A DNA stretch of 64,000 nucleotides, from positions 40,080 to 104,079 of the forward strand of contig VYZI01000828.1 of the NCBI GenBank assembly GCA_013397695.1. Direction: 5' to 3'. The translations under genes and the position numbers were made by a program. The stretch is from Centropus unirufus (Eukaryota; Chordata; Aves; Cuculiformes; Centropidae). The notes beneath the pieces were generated by a model, which saw nothing but the letters and a program-made list of their open reading frames with translations, made no database searches and was not told the origin of the DNA. Below, one piece after another: positions 35,641 through 48,600 of the stretch; positions within the stretch are counted from its first letter, which is position 1, and each line of letters opens with the position of its first letter.

Positions 35641-37264
35641 AGCCCACGCTGCCGGATCACTCCGGCCAGCCTCCATTTTTAACGAACTGTAGCATTAAAA
35701 CTCCCATAGTGCTCGTGTCATGGGACTAAAATAGTGTTCGTCTTGCAGGGACACCACAAGAGCGCTTTAACCCCTTCAGTGCCACGAGGCCGGGGCCACC
35801 TCTCCCGCTGACCCACATTCAGTGCATGGAGCCGCACACGCAGCTGCCGGGGGGAGGCAGCGGGCACCACGGCCCCAGATCCCGCTCCAGCCCCCGCGCT
35901 CCGTCCCTCTGCAGCCAGATCCATCCTGGCTCAGCCTTCTCCCACATCTCCAAGATGGGAAAGTTGTCTTCACAGAGCACACGTGAAGGAAATAAGGTTA
36001 AAAGTGTATCTAACAGTACGTTTTCAAGCATCCCAGCAGGAAGCCTCGTAGGAAGTAGGGAATTAAACAGTTAATAGTGGGAAGGAAAATGGTCCGGACA
36101 GCAGCTCTGCCAGCACCTCCAGCAGCAGCCACTGCAGGAGGGGAGGGCACCGCACCCGTCCAGCGAGCTCCGAGTGGCACCACTGCTCTCCCAGGGCACC
36201 CCCAGCTCCTCCACTCCGCAAAACAGGATCTTCAGTATCCACCACTCCGAGCTTCTCCCCGAGGCCTGATGTCTCACTCCCAAAGAGCTGTGGTTCTCAC
36301 TCCAATGCAGCCACTTTAGAAACTGCACAAAGTGTTCAGGGCAGTCAAACAGGCACTGGCCAGAAACTCCCCCCTCGCCAGGACAGAAGGATGCATTTGT
36401 GTCCCCTTTGTCCCTCCTGGAGTCGTTTTTCTCTATGAAATGATGAAAGTTGTACATCGGAATACCAAGGACCACATTCTTTACAACTACCCTAAACTCC
36501 ATAAACATTATCCAGAAGAATTATGAACCAGTGAAGTTCAAGAGCAACTTAGTCCAAGCCCCACGGTTTTAAACCACTACAGTTTCAGACTCGGTGGCTG
36601 CAGAGTCTGTAAGATGAAGGTATGGAAACTGCGACCCAGGGGCCAGAGCTGAGCACCACTGCTGTACAACCTCCTCCAGCCACGGAGACGACGACTCCTG
36701 CACTGCCTGGAAGGCGTGATAGAATGGTTCTGCAGGAAAAAGGAGCCCTGGTTCAATCTAAATATGGCCAGGCAAGGGGCTGCCTCCCATATGGTGTATC
36801 CAGGCTTTACCTCCATACATGTTGGCATACGAAAGTGAAGTCTTCAGACTTCATTAGTCCTTTAAGAACTCAAAGCTGTGCAAAAGCATCAAATTGGGGG
36901 TTTAAAGCACCAAAATATCAGCTGAAAGCATGGTTGGATGCTGCAAAAACTCATATGCCCTTCCGTGCAGATCTCAGAGTTCTGGGAAGAGCTATTGGAT
37001 AGAAACAAGTCATGGTGCTCGACTGACTGCACTGAAAGCACCCGTCACGGAGGGGAGAAGCACCCCTCTGGCTCTTTATGATCGTGCCAGTGCATCCGGT
37101 ACCCAGCACACACTGCTATTTCTCCAAGCATTCAGCATCATTTTATAACCTCTGTATGCCAGTGGATCCAGGTGGGAATCACCCCACACACCCACTGCTC
37201 AGCCTCCCCCCGCCCCCGTGGTGCGATGCCACCTTGCAGGGAGGGAAAAGGCTCCTTTCGGGCC

Positions 37265-37296
37265 CTCATTAATACCAGAGCTCATTAATACCAGAG
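37265..37296. repeat. Perfect 16-bp tandem duplication
   Basis: CTCATTAATACCAGAG occurs twice head to tail with no mismatch in intron 1, suggesting a recent slippage duplication. Confidence 0.9.
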
Positions 37297-38641
37297 CCAC
37301 CATTCCTTGTGCACCAGAAATCGCAAACAAAACCAGTTCCAAATTAAGAGTCTCTCCTGCTCACTCCCGAATTCCAGCGCCAGGGGATGGAACACATGGC
37401 TTCCCTCCCCGGCCACCAATATATAATGACACCCTGGGATCAATCCCTGCGAGAGGCAGGGGACCCAGGGGTGGCAGCAACCCTTGTGCTAAGCCGCTCC
37501 GCAGACGGGGATCAGCAGCGCCAGCCGGTGAGGGCGGCACAAAGTCAGGGATAGAAAAGGCCGTGCTGGGCACAGCTGCTCTCTATGCACATCACTCCAG
37601 CACATCCTACTTCTGGAGAACGCTTACGGTCCAGTATTTCTCCTCTACCAAGGGTTGCCAAATCGTATGGAAACGCAAGGCCTTCAAGGAGAAAGCTTGC
37701 CATCATCTCTGGAGCTGGGAGAGTCTACGCTGCCTGGGAAGCTCTATGTGGGTCTCACCACACATGAGGCTGAACTAGAGTTCGGTTCTCCTCTGCCCTC
37801 CCAAATCCTGCCACTCGCACACATCAGTGTGCAGGAAAGCAGGACCTCTCCAACTAAATTTTATCCAAAAAATCCAGGCTGGACCTTTCAAAAAACACCA
37901 GTACAACCTGATCTCCTGCAATCCAAACTTACAGATTTGAGACCAAAATGCATTTTGATTTCTCCCATTCCTCAGTCGTGGCAGGAATAGCATTGCCAGG
38001 CTCCTGCTCCCTCCCCACACAAGCCCTGGGATGTCCCTGGGCCTTTATGGAAATCAGCCAGGATTGAGCCCAGAACCTGGAAGATGCAAAGAGGGTCAGA
38101 AAGAAAAATCAACACTGACTGCAATGTATTTTGCTCCAGGAAGCCTGAATACCAAGACCTGGCCAACCTGGCTCTGCAACCAGAGCCTGGCGCACCCAGC
38201 ACCACTCAGCACCAACCCCAGCTCATGGATGCTCCATGGCAAAAGCAGTGCTGGCCAACCCTGCTCGGAGCCCTGGATCAGCACGTGGATTCAGTTGATC
38301 AGGCAGGCTTGGGAGTACCCAGGTCATGGTTTGGGTGTGAATAGGAGCCCTCGTGATCACCCAGGGCTCCAGCAGACACAAGCGTGCAGCTCGTGCTGCA
38401 CTCAGAACGCAATTTAGGTCTTCAAACGGGCAAAGGGGGGAGATTCCCCAGCAAATCTCAAAGAAAACCCCAGTTATTCCTTACAAAATCCACAGGAAAC
38501 TGCTCAAAGACACCGCAGTTTCATGAAAGATCAACAGGCTGTAAATGAACCACAAAAGGCAGTTATTTCTAGATAAAGCAAACCTCAGAGCAACCCTTTG
38601 AGCAGACTGGTTTTGAAAATGGGAAAATCCTGTACAGAAGC

Positions 38642-38952
38642 ATGGAGTCATGGAATGGTTTGGGTTGGAAGGGACGTCAAAGCCCAGCCAGTTCCAACCC
38701 CTGCCACGGGCAGGGACACCTCCCACTGAATCAGTGGGGTCCAAGCCCCATCCAACCTGGCCTTCAACACCTCCAGGGATGGGGCAGCCACCACTGCTCT
38801 GGGCAACCTGAGCCAGGGCCTCCCCACCCTCACAGCAAACATTTCTGCCTAGGATCTCATCTCAATCTCCCCTCTTGCAGCTTGGAACCACTTCCCCTCG
38901 TCCTATCCCTGCACTCCCTGACCAAGGGCCCTTCCCCAGCTTTCCTGGAGCC
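38642..38952 (-). mobile_element. CR1 LINE 3' fragment (intron 1)
   Basis: TCATGGAATGGTTTGGGTTG through CAGCCACCACTGCTCTGGGC to CCCAGCTTTCCTGGAGCC. Confidence 0.93.
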
Positions 38953-39883
38953 TCCTTTAAGCATTATGCATCCAATCAATGTGACATCCTCACTCAAACA
39001 ACATAGAGTTGTGATCAGGAATTTGGGAATTCCATGAGTGAAATAGAACTACAATATTATTTTTTGCATTAATTTTGCAATTAGTCCTTTAAAGTACAAG
39101 AAAGTCAGAGAGGGGATGGAACCCCTGATGAAGAGGTTGCATTGGAGCCAGGTCCCAACCGTTCCTAACAACTGCTTCACATCCATCCCAGTTCATCTTT
39201 GTAATTACTGCAGGGGCAGACCCAACTCATTAAATCAAAAAAATCTTTGCAAGAGGCTGAGTTGCAGGAACAACAAAAAAACCCCAGCGTGTCAGAGAGT
39301 GCAGCTGAGCAGCAGCCGTGAACAAAGCTGCGCCCGCTCCGAGAAGAGGAACTACAAAGTCTACTGTTGAGTGAAAGGAGACAACACCAACCAGAGCTAA
39401 AAATAGACCCCAGGGTTTGGTTTGGGGGCTCCTAGTTTTGTAGGCAGAGCAGTTTGAGCCATACTTTGGTTACTCTGCCTTTGTGCCTAATTCTGTTGAG
39501 TTGCACCCAGGGCCAAGACCTACCGGGGTGAGCACGATGGAGAATCTTCATCACTCGGATCAACCCTGCTGGCTCTGTGACCCCACCACTGCAGCACAGA
39601 CACGATCCACATCTCTTCCAAGAGGATGGAGCCAGCCCAGGGACCCTCCAGCCACAGCATGAACTGGATTAAATCAAACTCCAGTCCAACCCCAGCAGGA
39701 TGGTGGACTCCAGGGACTGCTGTGTGAATGTCTTGGTCAGGAATGGGAATGACTGCCTCCAGCTTTTGGCCGTGTCTGTAAGTGGAAGGGGGGGACTCTG
39801 TTATATGCAAAGAGGCTGCACTATGAGGGCGTCTGCAGAAGCAACTGGCAGAATAGGAAACAGAAATGTGGGCATGGATTGAT

Positions 39884-40316
39884 CACAGGATCATAGAATC
39901 GCTTGGCTGGAAAAGACCTTTGAGATCCTGGAGTCCAACCGTAGCTGTCCGCTACTGAACCATCCCTGAGCTCCTCATTTGCCCAGTTTTTAAAACCCTC
40001 CAGGCATGGGGACTCCACCCCCTCCCTGTGCAGCCGCTGCCAGGGCCCAGGAGCCCTTGCAATGAAGAATCCTTTCCTGCTGTCCAATCTGACCCTGTCC
40101 TGGCACAGCTTGAGGCCATTCTCCTTCATCCCATCCCCTGTCACTTGGGAGAAGAGCCCAGCACCCACCTCTCCACATCGTCCTTTCAGGCACTTGGAGG
40201 CAGGGATGAGCTCTCCCCTCAGCCTCCTCTTCTCCAGGCTGAACAACCCAGAAACCTCAGTTGCTCCTCACAACCCTTGTTCTCCAGCCCCTCCCCCAGC
40301 TCTGTTCCCTTCTCTG
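39884..40316 (-). mobile_element. CR1 LINE 3' fragment, 430 bp (intron 1)
   Basis: 'AAAAGACC' group: AGGATCATAGAATCGCTTGG, GAGTCCAACCGTAGCTGTCC and CTCTTCTCCAGGCTGAACAA. Confidence 0.93.
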
Positions 40317-41317
40317 TCACCTCTTTCACCCACCAACCCTAAGGCAAGACTGGGAAGCTCGCTCTAGGCCTCTCACTGGGAGCAGCGGGGACCAAAATGA
40401 GTGGCGATGTCAATTTTTTTCTTAAAAAAAGCAAGTGGTGAATTGTTATTTCGAGCTCTGGTGTAAAACCTGATCAGTGTTCTTCACTGAGGAGATGCGC
40501 TTTTGTCTGCACCCCATTTGCTCTGGAATGCTGAACGTGGGGACCTGCTTCATCAACGCTCGGCTGTGCTCAGGTTGTGCCCTGCAAACGCTGCTGCCTT
40601 TAACTGGGCACGCTGACATCAACTAAACCATGAGGACTTGTTTCCCCCTGAACAACTGGGTTTGTACCTACTTGGCTTTTAGCATCAGCTGCTGGAAACG
40701 GAGCAAGAACCTTCTTTGGATTAATCTTTTCTGGGGAGCTGAAGATGCCACCCTCCAGTAACGACACCTTGATCCCAGCTGTGGGAGTGCATTAATAACC
40801 CGTAAGCCAATCACTCTGCAGCAGCAATTTTAGCCTCCCCAACTCTATTATTTCACAGCAAACCGAGGGGGTGTGTGGAGAATGACACTGGTTCAGAAAT
40901 CCAAATAAGGGAATGAAATGGCAGCTTGGCAGGGACCCAGTGGCCACACCTATTTACAGGGGAAGCCAGCAGAGCCACCAGCCTCAATTAATTCAGGAGC
41001 CTCAGCACACCGAGCTCGATGGGGATGCGTGGTTCATCTCCCACCTGGGATGAGAAAGGAGCTCTGCACGCTGAGCATCACCACTGCGCTCACATGTGTT
41101 AAAGTTGGGTTGGTGGGACCAAGGCTTCGCCCCTGGTCCGGCAGGTCCGAAAGGAAAAAGAAGCTGCCATTATCACCCAGGGGATCAAGGAGGAGTTTGA
41201 ATCCTGAGTGAGCCAAACTGCTGAAAAGAAACTCGTGGGGGTTTCTACTGGAAGGAGCAGAAAGCAAACGGATACTGAAGATGAGCAGGATGGAATTGGG
41301 ACTCCTCATTTCCTTCC

Positions 41318-41454
41318 CAGAGCAGTGGTGGTTGCCCCATCCCTGGAGGTATGCAAGGCCAGATTGGATGGGGCTTGGAGCCCCCTGCCCATGGCAAGGG
41401 GTGGAACTGGCTGGGCTTTGAGGTCCCTTCCAACTCAAACCATTCTGTGATTCA
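41318..41454 (+). mobile_element. CR1 LINE 3' fragment, 137 bp (intron 1)
   Basis: AGAGCAGTGGTGGTTGCCCC to CAAACCATTCTGTGATTCA, with a 28-bp deletion in the GATCCAGTGGGAGGTGTCCC segment. Antisense to GATAD2A. Confidence 0.9.
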
Positions 41455-41810
41455 GTGGCTCCGTGTGAAACGTCCACCTTCCAAAGAACCAGAAGGGCAT
41501 TTTGGGCATAAACTGACTAGAGGGGTCACAGTGCACCTAACACCATTTTGCTAAAGAGATCCTCTTAGTGAGGCTGCACATCTAAACGTCCTAAGGGATC
41601 AATAACACACACAATATTAACGTGAGCCTTAATTACTTCTAAAGTCTTCATCACCATAATTCTCAGGCACCTCACAGGAATAAGTTACCCATCAGGTCTT
41701 ATCCAACAGGATTCACAGGCTTCTGTTCCCCAAGACATCTGCATCACTTGATCATCCCTGGTTAAACCATCACCTGCAGGTTCAGAAACAGGTTTTGGTC
41801 CAACAAAAAG

Positions 41811-42120
41811 AATCATAAAATCACCAGGTTGGAAAAGACCTTTGAGATCATCAAGTCCAACCATACCTGTCCACTACTGAACCAGATCCCCAAGCGTTTC
41901 ACTTGCCTGGATTTTAAACCCCTCCAGGGATGGGGACTCCACCACCTCCCTGAGCAGCCTCTGCCAGTGCCTGAGAGCCCTTTTAGTGAAGCCCAATGTC
42001 CAACCTGACCCTGCCGTGGCACAACTTGAGGCCATTCCCCCTTGTCCCATCACCTCTCACTAGGGCAAAGAGCAGCCACCTCCCCACAGCCTCCTTCCAG
42101 GCAGCTGTAGGCAGTGAGGG
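41811..42120 (-). mobile_element. CR1 LINE 3' fragment (intron 1)
   Basis: 'AAAAGACC' group: ATCACCAGGTTGGAAAAGAC, CCATACCTGTCCACTACTGA and CACAGCCTCCTTCCAGGCAG. It lies only about 360 bp from the opposed CR1 at 41318. Confidence 0.93.
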
Positions 42121-44338
42121 GCACTTCCCTCTCTGGAATCCTCTGCTCAAGCGAACTTTAAATACTTTCCACATCGACCAATGGAATAAAGACTGCAGGA
42201 GAGAGGCTGCATCTCCAGCCTGCCTCCCAGATCCCAGCTTTCCCATGGAGCGGGGAACTGCATGGCCACAGCCACAGAGCTTCCAATATTCAGGTACAGA
42301 TGTCATAAAAAGTGCCTCTCCTTCAGAACTTCAGGAGAGCTTTTCCACTGGCCACCTCACACACCAGAGCACCATGAGACACAGCATCTTCCACCTCGCA
42401 TTCCGGGTCACTGACTCATTTTGCTTCTTTTTGCCCATCCAAAAAAACTTTCTCATTAACAAAACTTGATCTATTTGCAACCAACTTTTCCACCAACTAC
42501 AAAAGTGAGTTTGAAAAATGCTGAAGACATCAAACTCCTGGAACGTGAACAGAGTCCACGGAGGCACCACATGGACACTGCACACAAAGCCCAGGAGATA
42601 AGGACACAGCCCAGAGTGTCCCCAGCTCCTCAGAAACACGACGTGTGGACGGAGCAAAGCGGCACGTGACATTCTTCAGGCACCAAACCAAGGCCACCAG
42701 CTCGGCCACCAGCCCAGGGCTCTTCCACTGCTCAAACTGAAATGTTCTCCCAGAAGAGAACAGGCCTGAAGAGCAACCAAACACAGTAGCAGAACGTGAA
42801 ACTGGAGTCCACGCTCCACACTGTCCCACAGAGACAATTGTCCCTTAGCACCCATGCCTACAGCTGGCACTGCCGCGATTCCACTGTTTTACAATGAAAA
42901 CCAGAAAGTTTGGGATTTCTGCTGTGCCTGAGCTGCAAGGGGTGGCTCTGAGTGTCTGTATGTACCACATAGCCAGGGACACACACACGACTGCAGGACC
43001 TAATGCTGCTGGAGACAGGATTTTCCAAGATCCTCTTAAATATGAATGCCTTCCGATTACTTCCTCAAATTCCTGCGAGCATTTCCAAGCTCGTGACCAC
43101 GCCGGGCTCAGCTCACAGGCAACGGTGGGAACACTGCTCCTGCTCACACCAACAGGTAAAGTGGCACTTGTAGGAAATCCAAGGATTCGATTTCCTGGCT
43201 CGTTTCAGTACAGTCTTCAGGTAGCACAAATAGAGAGGAAAGCCCCTGCTGACCCCAGCGAGGCCCCCACTGTGAAGCCCTCACAGAGCCCCTTTGGGGC
43301 TGCGTGGAGCCTGCCCTGGTTCCTCAGCCCCCAGGGCAGCGCGGGGCTCCCTCCGGTCCCACCCCGGGCGTTTACACCACTGCTTCTGGAAACCCCACAG
43401 CTCAGGACTGTGTCAGCCCCAGGGAAACCATCTGGTGGGCAGGAGGTGCAGCTTTGGCAGCCAGCGCTGGCAGGAGCCTCTCCATCTGGATGAAGTTAGG
43501 ACACCAGAAACACATTAACCAGCACCACTCCTCTGGAAGGGCTTTACAGCTCCCCCATCACCTCCCAGATGACCAGGGATGAGCTATTTTCACTTGATGA
43601 GGCACAAAAATAACAAAATGCCCCACAGCCTCACTTGCTGTTAGGGGTTTTCAGGTTGACTCCCTAAATATCCATTTCTATTCATCTGAAGACCCTGGAA
43701 GTAGGGGGAGATGGGAGCAATGGTGGTTACCTCCTGTCAGGGCTTATCTCCTGTCCCGTGGGAGAGTGCTTGGTGGGCTCCAGGCTTTTGTCGCCATCCC
43801 TCCAGCTCCCATTCCCACCACCAGAGCAAGGGCAATGGACAACCCATATTGGCATGGAAGTTCTGACCCTCGATCTGCACAGCTCGGGCTCCCGGGCCCA
43901 GAGAGACCTGGGGAGAACTTTCCACCTTAGCTGGATTCATGTTTGTACAGGACTAAGGCCAAGTCAGAAGGTGACGCATCAGGCACCCAAACCAGGAGAT
44001 GAAGCACTTGCACGCTGATCCCTTTCATCCCGCAGTGGAGTTCACTACAGGGCACTGCAAATTAGCAGGGAAACAGCATTCAAGTTATTAGTCACCTCCT
44101 CGTTGTTAAAGGAATTGGAGACCAACTCCTCTTCCAAACATGGCAGGGGTGAAGCCTTCCTGGCAGAGCTTTACCTCCGTGCCGGAGCAGCTGGAATCCC
44201 AACCTCACCAGCGCCTCCGAAGAGGTGACTCGTAGCCAAACAGCTTCACCTGGAGGGGCACCTAGAACCAGCCAGGAAAACCCCTTTATTGTTGGGAAAT
44301 AGTGATGGTTTTTGCTTGTTGTTCTCTTGGGAGAGAAA

Positions 44339-44380
44339 AGGGAGGAGGGAGGGGAGGGGAGGGGAGGGAAGGAAAGGAAA
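44339..44380. repeat. (GGGGA)n purine tract
   Basis: GGAGGAGGGAGGGGAGGGGA and onward to GGAAAGGAAA; a potential triplex or G-quadruplex former in intron 1. Confidence 0.9.
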
Positions 44381-44476
44381 CAAAGAAGTACAAGAATGAG
44401 CAAAGGCTGAAATGATCCACTCACTTAAGAGTGAAAAAATGGTAAACCCCAGAATTTAATAAGCATGAACAAAATC

Positions 44477-44695
44477 CTGGAATGGTTTGAGATGGAGGGG
44501 ATCTCAAAGCCCATCCAGTTCCACCCCGGGCAATGGGCAGGGACACCTCCCACTGGATCAGGTTGCTCCAAGCCCCATCCAACCTGGCCTTCAACACCTC
44601 CAGGGATGGGGCAGCCACCACTGCTCTGGGCAACCTGGGCCAGAGCCTCCCCACCCTCACAGCAAAACATTTCTCCCTACGATTTCACCTCAATC
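44477..44695 (-). mobile_element. CR1 LINE 3' fragment (intron 1)
   Basis: CTGGAATGGTTTGAGATGGA, CCTTCAACACCTCCAGGGAT and CCCCACCCTCACAGCAAAAC. Confidence 0.92.
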
Positions 44696-46748
44696 AGAGC
44701 AGATCAAGATAAACCCAGAGATGTGTGTGTAAACAGCTCTGACAGCTGCACAAGACCTGAACTCCTGGAGCACTTGAAGACTCCAATGTTGTTCTCATCA
44801 CACAGACCATTCCACATCTGCTTAACGCGAGCAGCACCTGATGGAGCCAAGGAGACTTCTAAACGGGAAAGGACCCTGCCAGGGCTGGGTGAGCAGATCG
44901 GATTGGCTTGTGGCCAAACCAGAAGTTGGAGGAGGACTCAAGCAGCTCAGCCAATGCCCAAGGACTCTCCAGGAAGGACAACAGTGGGAAGAGAAACTGC
45001 TCCTGACATCCAGCCTTCTTAAAGAGAAAAGGTAACCCAGATACACCTGACCAGAAGCTTCCATATCTCCTGGTTCCAGCATGGAATCAGCCCAGCTGCT
45101 GGGACAGGCCAGCAGTTATAAAGGATACAGAAATCCTGCAGCACTCGGGACACATCCAGCCCGTGCACATCACCTACACACGGTGTTCTGAGCTCACCAG
45201 GACAGGAACCCGGGCTGAGCTCCCCGTTAAGACACGGTACACTTGGTCCCTGCATCCATGCTCGGTGGCTAAATTTACCTCTCAGACCTTACAAGTGTTC
45301 ACAGTTCCCAACACAACAAACTGGTGCTGCTGATCCTCAGGTAAACCTGATGACTCTTTTCCCCTCTTCTCCAGCCCTACCAGTATCCTCATGGGAATAA
45401 CAAGAGGACCTGGGGTTAAATAATTTCAGAGACAAAAGATGTCGAGGATTAAAATAAAAAGAGTTGTTCTGAGCCACATCTTGCAGCTGCCTCTGCAACA
45501 CAGGCTTAGACCCCTCCTGCAGACAGGGCAGCCAAGGCAACGGAGATGTTTAGGTGATTTACCCAAGGGAACAGGAAACTTCTCCAGGGAGGACAGGGAG
45601 GTGAGAACAAGTTACCAACACACAGGGCACGAGCTGGTCCCGACAGCACAGCTTTCAGGACACAAGAACAGGGACAAACACCTGGCATCTGCCACTCCCA
45701 CCTCTGAGCTGTGCTGGATCCAACAGCCCCAGCTGGACACAGATCCCACTGCTGCCCAGCACCATCCTGCACTCAAGCTGTGGCACTGAATCCAGTCAAA
45801 CCCAAGCCAAGCCAAGGAGGAGAGAAAGGGCACTGCTCCAGCTGCACAGAGCAAAGGCTTCCCACCTCCTGCCTCATTCCAGCTTGTGGAAACAGCACCA
45901 CATCCAAACAGCGAACACGTCCAAAGCAGGCATAACTTTCTTGTTCCACCTTGATCGTGTCCTGTCCAGCCCAAACGTCCTCACAGGGTGATTTCCCTCC
46001 TCCGAAGGCTCCCTTTGCTCAGAGAGAGCAACTGTGCTCACACAGCAAGAGCCACGGTGCTGCTCTCCAGCCTCGCTGCATGGGAAGAGAGGAGCATAGT
46101 GAGCAATGGGTTAAAACGCCCAGCTGAAGCAGAGGTGCTGGGTAATAAAGGGATAGGGAAGCTGCACAGGAGAATTCCTCCCTGCCCAGTGGTGGCCACC
46201 ATCTCCCAAGGTGATGCCAGGCAGGTCGGACACAGGGAGAAGAGCCGGCAGGTAAACATCAGCTGCATGCTGGTGCCCGGCTGGACCCGCCACGCCAAGA
46301 AGTCAAATACCAAGGGACTCAATTAAAGGCAATCAAAGCCAGGAACACCAGGACCTTCAGCAGTCAGGAAGAGAAGAGGAGAAGTGCTGAACAGCACTAA
46401 GCAAACGTAGGGAACTGCATATTAATAAACCTTAACCTTTGCTCTGGCCCTGTCCTCCTGTGCTTCCTTCAGGCAATTCACTCTCCTTTCCCCCACCTGA
46501 CAGTGGACGCGTGATTGATCCAACAGGGAGGGGCACAGGGCATCCAGGCAGAGGAGGGCTCAGTGCAGAGAAAATATCCCAAAGAAACAAAAAACCCTCT
46601 GGGATTCCAGGTGCTGCATTAGACATAAAGCAGGAACCACTGTGTAAGGGTCAGACTATTCCACTGATGCCCAGTTTCCCAGAAGGGATGCACTGAAGCA
46701 TGGGAGGCAAGGGGAGGGGAAAGATGACCAGAAGAGCCTAGAAAAAAG

Positions 46749-47305
46749 GATCCCAGACAAGTCCAGGGAGGTGGTTCTGCCCCTGTGCTCAGCACTGGTG
46801 AGGCCATACCTCAAATCCTTGGTTCAGTTCTGGGCCCGTCACTCCAAGAAGGACCTTGAGGGGCTGGAGCGCGTCCAGAGAAGGAAATGGAGCTGGGGAA
46901 GGGGTTGGAAAACAAGGGTTGTGAGGGGCAGCTGAGGGAGCTGGGGTTGTTCAGCCTGGCGAAGAGGAGGCTGAAGGGAAACCACATCCCTGCTTCCAAC
47001 TGCCTGGAAGGAGGGTGTGAAGAGGTGGGTGCTGGGCTCTTCTCCCAAGTGACAGGGGATGGGATGAGGGGGAATGGCCTCAAGCTGTGCCAGGGCAGGG
47101 TCAGGTTGGACATCAGGAAAAACTTCTTCCCTGAAAGGGTTCTCAGGCCCCGGCAGAGGCTGCACAGGGAGGGGGTGGAGTCCCCATCCCTGGAGGGTTT
47201 TAAAAGCCGGGCAGATGAAGTGCTTAAGGATCTCATTTAGTAGTGAACTGGGACAGGTGGACTCTATCTCAGAGGTTTTTTCCAACCTGGTGATTCTACG
47301 ATTCA
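46749..47305 (+). mobile_element. CR1 LINE 3' fragment, 557 bp, longest in the window (intron 1)
   Basis: It reaches into the end of the CR1 reverse-transcriptase ORF region (GGTTCTGCCCCTGTGCTCAG, CTGGTGAGGCCATACCTC, GGGCTGGAGCGCGTCCAGAG) and ends TTCCAACCTGGTGATTCTAC. 'AAAAGACC' group, antisense to GATAD2A. Even this copy is a short truncation with no intact frame. Confidence 0.94.
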
Positions 47306-48220
47306 AGTCTTTACATCCATCCATCATCACACAAGTGCATAAATAAGCAGAATGTCTGAATATAAAGCACCAAACCCCAGCTTGTAGGTTTTAAGGGCAC
47401 AAATCTAAAAGAAGCAGCACAGGGAGTGCCTGATGAAGCTACCGAGAACAGGCTTTCCAAGAAGAAGACAATTGAAAGGCTGTCCCGGAGCTTCCCAGCC
47501 CATGAGTGACATCTTCTCAACACTTTGTCTGATGCCAGGGGAGGGGAGAAGGGGGCCCACGTACCGGGGTTTTTTTTCTCAATCAACAAAACTTGTGAAC
47601 TCCATCACACTTCACATTCTGGTGCCCAGACCGTGTGCTGCCATGCCTCCGATGTGAGCAGTGCTCCACAAAAGCAAACATTACTTCCCCAAGGCTAAAA
47701 ATAAGTCTGCCATATTTTCAGATGCCGCAGACTCCAGGAACATTTGGAGGGAAAAGAAAAAGCCCTGCACACCCCTCAGTTCTGAGCTACTTCGATTGTT
47801 ATTGAACAAGACCAGCTGGAAGTGAGGAAGCGCCTGGAGCACAGCTCTGATGTTGGTCACTAAGAGGAGTAAGAATCCTCCACACCACCACTCATTTTTC
47901 CCTTTATTTTGCAGTGAGAGCCCAGCATGTGGATTTTAGCTCCAAAGGGGAATGCACACACCACACGTGCTTCCCAGCAGTTTTGTTGAGACCTGAACAG
48001 TGCATGTGCTGTGGAGAAAAGCCTCCCTACACACGGATCTTATCCCATGTGTGAGCTCCGTATGGGACACCCTGTGCCCACCTCACAGGGGACAGAGCAG
48101 GGGAGCATGGGGAGTTGTGGAACGTGGACACAACGGACACACAACCGCACCTGTCAGAGCACGGCAGTAGGAAACCAAAGGACCTAAAGCCTGGGGAAGA
48201 GCTCATGGTTCATAAAAATC

Positions 48221-48600
48221 AGAATAGGAAATGGTTTGGGTTGGAAGGGACCTCAAAGCCCAGCCAGTCCCACCCCCTGCCATAGGCAGGGACACCTCCC
48301 ACTGGATCAGGGGGCTCCAAGCCCCATCCAACCTGGCCTTGAACACCTCCAGGGATGGGGCAGCCACCACTGCTCTGGGCAACCTGGGCCAGGGCCTCCC
48401 CGCCCTCATCATCAAGAATTTCTTCTTTTAATCTAAATCTTCACACCCCGATTTAAAGCCATTCCTGCTCATCCTGTCACTACACGCTCTTGTAAAAAAT
48501 CCTTCCCCAGCTTTCTTGTAGCTCCCTTCAGGTACTAGAAGCTGCTCTAAGGTCTCCCTGGAGTCTTCTTCAGGCTGAACAGCCCCAGGTCTCCGTCCCA
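48221..48600 (-). mobile_element. CR1 LINE 3' fragment, 380 bp (intron 1)
   Basis: AGAATAGGAAATGGTTTGGG, CCTTGAACACCTCCAGGGAT and CTCATCCTGTCACTACACGC, ending in a decayed CTTCAGGCTGAACAGCCCCA segment. Confidence 0.93.

Noticed and set aside
35151..35682. Repetitive frames with RRSSAGTD-like repeats
   Set aside because: Produced by the 43-bp minisatellite, whose length shifts the frame each unit; not a repeat protein.
46749..47305. Possible functional CR1 element
   Set aside because: At 557 bp it lacks nearly all of ORF2 and any promoter; it is a dead 5' truncation.
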